The notes under the pieces were generated by a model. That model did no database searches, was not told the origin of the DNA, and saw only the letters and a list, made by a program, of their open reading frames with translations. Below are positions 3,898-5,959 of a DNA stretch of 5,959 nucleotides, piece by piece. Source of the DNA: SVQP01 sp045606685 (GTDB lineage: Bacteria; Bacillota; Clostridia; Oscillospirales; CAG-272); the NCBI GenBank assembly GCA_045606685.1, contig JAZUSJ010000108.1:1-5959 (forward strand). Direction: 5' to 3'. The number at the start of each line of letters is the position of its first letter. The first letter of the stretch is position 1. The position numbers and the translations under genes are program-made.

Positions 3898-3923
3898 AAA
3901 AAGCCCCTGCCTATCGACAGGGG
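3898..3923 (-). terminator. Intrinsic terminator of the integrase unit
   Basis: Five bases after the integrase TAG, minus-strand CCCCTG (3923-3918) pairs with CAGGGG (3909-3904) around eight bases, followed by C and five T residues (3902-3898). On the plus strand a T6 run (3932-3937) lies eight bases beyond the stem, so some two-way activity is possible. Confidence 0.75.
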
Positions 3924-3928
3924 AGGGA

Positions 3929-5206
3929 CTATTTTTTCTGTGCGTTGTTTTGAAAAATGGCGCTCTCCAAGGTTTCGCTCAAGCGCCGCTGTGCCTCCTC
4001 AGCACTATGGGCGTATATATCCATGGTGATGGTCGGTGAGCTGTGACCGAGGCGTTTTGATACGGAAACGACATCTGCACCATGGGTGATGGCAAGGCTG
4101 GCACTTGTATGCCTGAAGGTGTGCGGGTGGAGGTTGGGGAGGCCGATTCTCTGCCCGAATCGCTTGATATACGAGGTCACGAAGCAGGGGTTCATGATTT
4201 CGGAATCAATATCGCGGGTGAAAACAAATTCCGCACGTGGAACACCCATTTTGAGGCATTGTTCAGCCTGTTCCCGCCTCCATTTCGTCAATATTGCGAG
4301 TGTAGGCCGCGACAGGTAGATTTCACGGGTCTTTCCGCTCTTCGGTGTGGTCAGGAATGTACCTCGCTCGGCATAGTACTGGGCATTATGGATGATGTCA
4401 CAGTGGCCGGTCTGAAAGTTGATGTTCTCCCATTTCAACCCGATCAGTTCGCCGCGCCTCATACCGCTGTCCAGTGCCATGACGATCAGGGCGTTCCATT
4501 TCGGCGGTTCCAGGGCTGCACAGGCAAGAATGTGTTGTACATCGGCTTCACTGAGAGAGTCGGGTTCTACATTCGACGTTGTGTCCTTTGGGGGCCGGGG
4601 ACATTTAACTCGGTCCATGGGGTTCACGGTAATGACATCGTTCTCCAATGCGTGTTTGAAGAAAGCAGAGAGTACCAGATAATGCCACACGATGGTCGTA
4701 TGGGAGTAGGGCTTTCCCCGACTGGACAGGCCGTTGCTCTGAAGGTCGGACAGATAGACGCGGATAGAGAGGTAATCGACATCGGCCAGCTTCTTGTCTC
4801 CGAAAACCTCTGCTGCCTTGTTGAGCGTGTGGCGGTAGTGGATCGCGGTTCCATCCGCATGGGTGTTGGAGATATCGTCGATATACCGCTCGATGTACTG
4901 GTTGAAGGTGGGCTTCCGCTCGGCCTCCTGCTTTGCGGCCTCAGCGGCCTCCTGTTGGGCCTTTTCACGGGCCTTGGCTTCTTCCCTGGTCAACACCTCA
5001 CCGCGCTTGCAGGCGGCTTCAAACTCGCCCACAAACCGCGCCATGTCGCGCTCCAGGGTCTTCAGGCTCCATCCCTCCGGCGGGGTGTACGTCGTGGTGT
5101 ATGGGGTCAGGGGCTTGCCGGTCAGCGCGTCCCGGCCTCGGGAGACCTTGACCTGATAGCTGACGATCTCGCCCGCCTTGTTTTTGCGTGGGGTTATGCT
5201 TGCCAT
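3929..5206 (-). CDS. int: Tyrosine site-specific integrase
   Basis: At 425 aa this has the full length of phage/ICE integrases. Residues 1-65 (SITPRKNKAGEIVSYQVKV..., then an aromatic strand pair) form the AP2-like arm-binding domain. Residues 70-98 are an Ala/Glu/Lys-rich helix, about 100-200 the SAM-like core-binding domain (FNQYIERYIDDI... to NPMDRVKCP), and 215-420 the catalytic domain. All active residues are present: R250 (SGMRRGEL), K289 (TPKSGK), H362 and R365 (HTFRH), H388 (LGH) and nucleophile Y398 (MDIY). It should join attP to a chromosomal attB and, with a directionality factor, reverse this. ATG 5206 lies seven bases after GGGAGGAG and gives the usual MASI-T start; an in-frame start at 5251 would overlap the previous gene. 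It is the last gene of the leftward unit, ended by the terminator at 3898. The target site is not predictable here. Confidence 0.96.
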   Translation of the reverse strand: MASITPRKNKAGEIVSYQVKVSRGRDALTGKPLTPYTTTYTPPEGWSLKTLERDMARFVGEFEAACKRGEVLTREEAKAREKAQQEAAEAAKQEAERKPTFNQYIERYIDDISNTHADGTAIHYRHTLNKAAEVFGDKKLADVDYLSIRVYLSDLQSNGLSSRGKPYSHTTIVWHYLVLSAFFKHALENDVITVNPMDRVKCPRPPKDTTSNVEPDSLSEADVQHILACAALEPPKWNALIVMALDSGMRRGELIGLKWENINFQTGHCDIIHNAQYYAERGTFLTTPKSGKTREIYLSRPTLAILTKWRREQAEQCLKMGVPRAEFVFTRDIDSEIMNPCFVTSYIKRFGQRIGLPNLHPHTFRHTSASLAITHGADVVSVSKRLGHSSPTITMDIYAHSAEEAQRRLSETLESAIFQNNAQKK

Positions 5207-5243
5207 GATCTCGCTCCTCCCTTCAATGGCTTGCGCCGATGGA

Positions 5244-5537
5244 CTATCCATCAGCGTGTTTCTTCAAATCGCCTTTGTGTTCCGCATGGAAGTTGTTTAT
5301 GGTGTCCTCGGCGATTGTCAGCACCGTGCCAAGCAGGTTGCACATGAGGCTCCACCGTTCACAGCCCTGCCGTGCCATCCGGTTTCCTGTGTCTGTATCG
5401 CCGTGTTCATAGGCCAAACAGATACGGTCAAGATATTCCTCGTTCAAATCCTGCGCGATATATCCGGCCTGCTTGATGGCGTCGCTGACCTGCGAGAGCG
5501 TATCGGAGAGATGTATCAACAAAAGTATATCCTGCAT
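5244..5537 (-). CDS. Small helical protein upstream of the integrase, unknown
   Basis: This 97-aa protein starts at ATG 5537, eight bases after GAGGAG, and ends 37 bases before the integrase ATG, so the two are surely co-transcribed. It seems all helical: MQDILLLIHLSDTLSQVSDAIKQAGYIAQDL (1-31), NEEYLDRICLAYEHGDTDT (32-50), RMARQGCERWSLMCNLLGTVLTIAEDTINNF (53-83) and a lysine/histidine tail. The heptad-like spacing of L, I and V suggests a helical bundle or dimer, with no signal peptide and no true membrane segment. I do not recognise the family. Position before int suggests a role in recombination control or a stability function, but neither is shown. Confidence 0.65.
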   Translation of the reverse strand: MQDILLLIHLSDTLSQVSDAIKQAGYIAQDLNEEYLDRICLAYEHGDTDTGNRMARQGCERWSLMCNLLGTVLTIAEDTINNFHAEHKGDLKKHADG

Positions 5538-5562
5538 TATCGGTTCTCCTCTCTTGACTTGG

Positions 5563-5599
5563 GCCGAGGGACAGGCTACAATGGAACCGGCCCCTCGGC
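5563..5599. repeat. Inverted repeat (GCCGAGGG / CCCTCGGC)
   Basis: Eight-bp perfect arms (5563-5570 and 5592-5599) enclose 21 bases in the gap between the 110-aa and 97-aa genes. No T-run follows on either strand. It is probably an mRNA hairpin that tunes expression of the downstream pair or protects the transcript. Confidence 0.4.
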
Positions 5600-5618
5600 T
5601 TGCTGGTTGTGGGTGCTG

Positions 5619-5650
5619 GGCCCGGTGTGCTGTGGTAGGTGGACCGGGCC
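5619..5650. repeat. Inverted repeat (GGCCCGGT / ACCGGGCC)
   Basis: Eight-bp perfect arms (5619-5626 and 5643-5650) enclose 16 bases, directly after the stop of the 110-aa gene (5654-5652). On the plus strand it is followed by TTTAA, too short for a terminator. Together with the repeat at 5563-5599 it makes this 114-base gap unusually structured and GC-rich. Confidence 0.4.
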
Positions 5651-5651
5651 T

Positions 5652-5959
5652 TTAATCTGCCGTGGGGATGGGCTGGATCTGGGAGGCGGTGAAAAAGCTG
5701 CCTGTGTAGGTTGCCCCGTCGCCCTTGCTACCGTATATCAGCACGGCCTTGAACACGGCCTTCATGCCGTGGATGACCTCATAGCCGAGGGACTTCCAGC
5801 CGCTCCACGTGTTGACCTCTTCGGTGATTCCCGCCGCGGCCTTGGCTGCCTCGATGCGCTGGGCGTTGACCGGCTCGGCCTTCGCGCTAAGCCATGCCCT
5901 GTGGAGCGCCTCGGCAAAGGTGATGCCACCCTTGCGGTAGTTCTTCCATGCCCGGAGCA
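5652..5959 (-). CDS. Small conserved mobile-element protein, C-terminal part (gene crosses the contig join)
   Basis: This is the rest of the 110-aa protein that starts at 166. Codons from residue 10 onward are present here (the segment 5819-5959 duplicates 1-141), ending in TAA at 5654-5652. After the A-W helices and an alanine-rich helix (about residues 41-52, AQRIEAAKAAAG), the C-terminal half contains a W-S-G-W turn (60-63), a stretch GYEVIHGMKAVFKAVLIYG (67-85) and a polar tail. No catalytic motif or membrane segment is evident. The lysine- and alanine-rich composition would suit a small nucleic-acid or protein binder, but that is only a guess. The next gene (5537-5244) follows after a 114-base gap holding two inverted repeats. 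Confidence 0.85.
   Translation of the reverse strand, partial: LRAWKNYRKGGITFAEALHRAWLSAKAEPVNAQRIEAAKAAAGITEEVNTWSGWKSLGYEVIHGMKAVFKAVLIYGSKGDGATYTGSFFTASQIQPIPTAD
5819..5959. repeat. Terminal overlap of a circular contig (right copy)
   Basis: This is the second copy of the sequence at 1-141; subtract 5,818 to convert positions. It lies inside the coding region of the 110-aa protein that crosses the join, so it should not be counted as separate DNA. Confidence 0.93.

Noticed and set aside
3830..4039. Plus-strand 69-codon frame over the integrase terminator
   Set aside because: It runs through the second arm-repeat pair and the terminator into the 3' end of int on the opposite strand.
4082..5347. 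Long plus-strand open frame of 421 codons
   Set aside because: It is antisense to the integrase, whose catalytic residues are all intact. It has no ribosome site or recognisable domain, and its length reflects codon bias on the other strand.

Overview
The first 141 bases (1-141) are identical to the last 141 (5819-5959), and a 110-codon gene reads straight through the join. I therefore read the window as one complete circular molecule of 5,818 bp, written out by an assembler with its k-mer overlap left on both ends. Strong AGGAGG-type ribosome sites, AT-rich promoters and the protein families present point to a mobile element of a Firmicute, most likely a clostridial (gut-type) bacterium. That host assignment is inference from family resemblance.

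Layout, on the circle. An AT-rich control region (about 300-440) holds two divergent promoters and three copies of an 18-bp dyad. The plus-strand promoter drives a ribbon-helix-helix repressor-like gene (440-658), the only convincing plus-strand gene. The minus-strand promoter drives, through a structured leader of about 138 nt, a 110-aa protein that crosses the contig ends (166-1 / 5959-5652), a 97-aa protein (5537-5244) and a tyrosine integrase (5206-3929). That unit ends in an intrinsic terminator (3898-3923).

A non-coding AT-rich stretch (about 3417-3897) follows, with two pairs of a 9-bp direct repeat that look like integrase arm sites. It is the best candidate for attP. A second minus-strand terminator (about 3369-3416) separates it from a second minus-strand unit. 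That unit encodes a small helix-turn-helix protein (3330-3133), a DUF6291-like protein (3113-2625), an orphan DnaG-type CHC2 zinc-finger protein (2628-2074, apparently CTG-started) and two small unknown proteins (2077-1865 and 1868-1617), most joined by 4-nt NTGA overlaps. A repeat-rich gap (1435-1616) precedes a 95-aa conserved mobile-element protein (1434-1147). After a gap with a perfect 12-bp inverted repeat comes a shortened ParB-like/HTH protein (about 1012-701) that converges on the repressor gene.

How it may work together (inference): the ribbon-helix-helix protein sits on the dyads and sets expression of itself and of the integrase unit. The integrase, perhaps with the small HTH protein as directionality factor, moves the circle in and out of a chromosome. 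The DUF6291/CHC2 pair probably adapts host or helper replication machinery. There is no relaxase, capsid, packaging gene, complete replication initiator or obvious cargo, so this looks like a very small integrative element or satellite caught in its circular form, or a small plasmid that carries an integrase.
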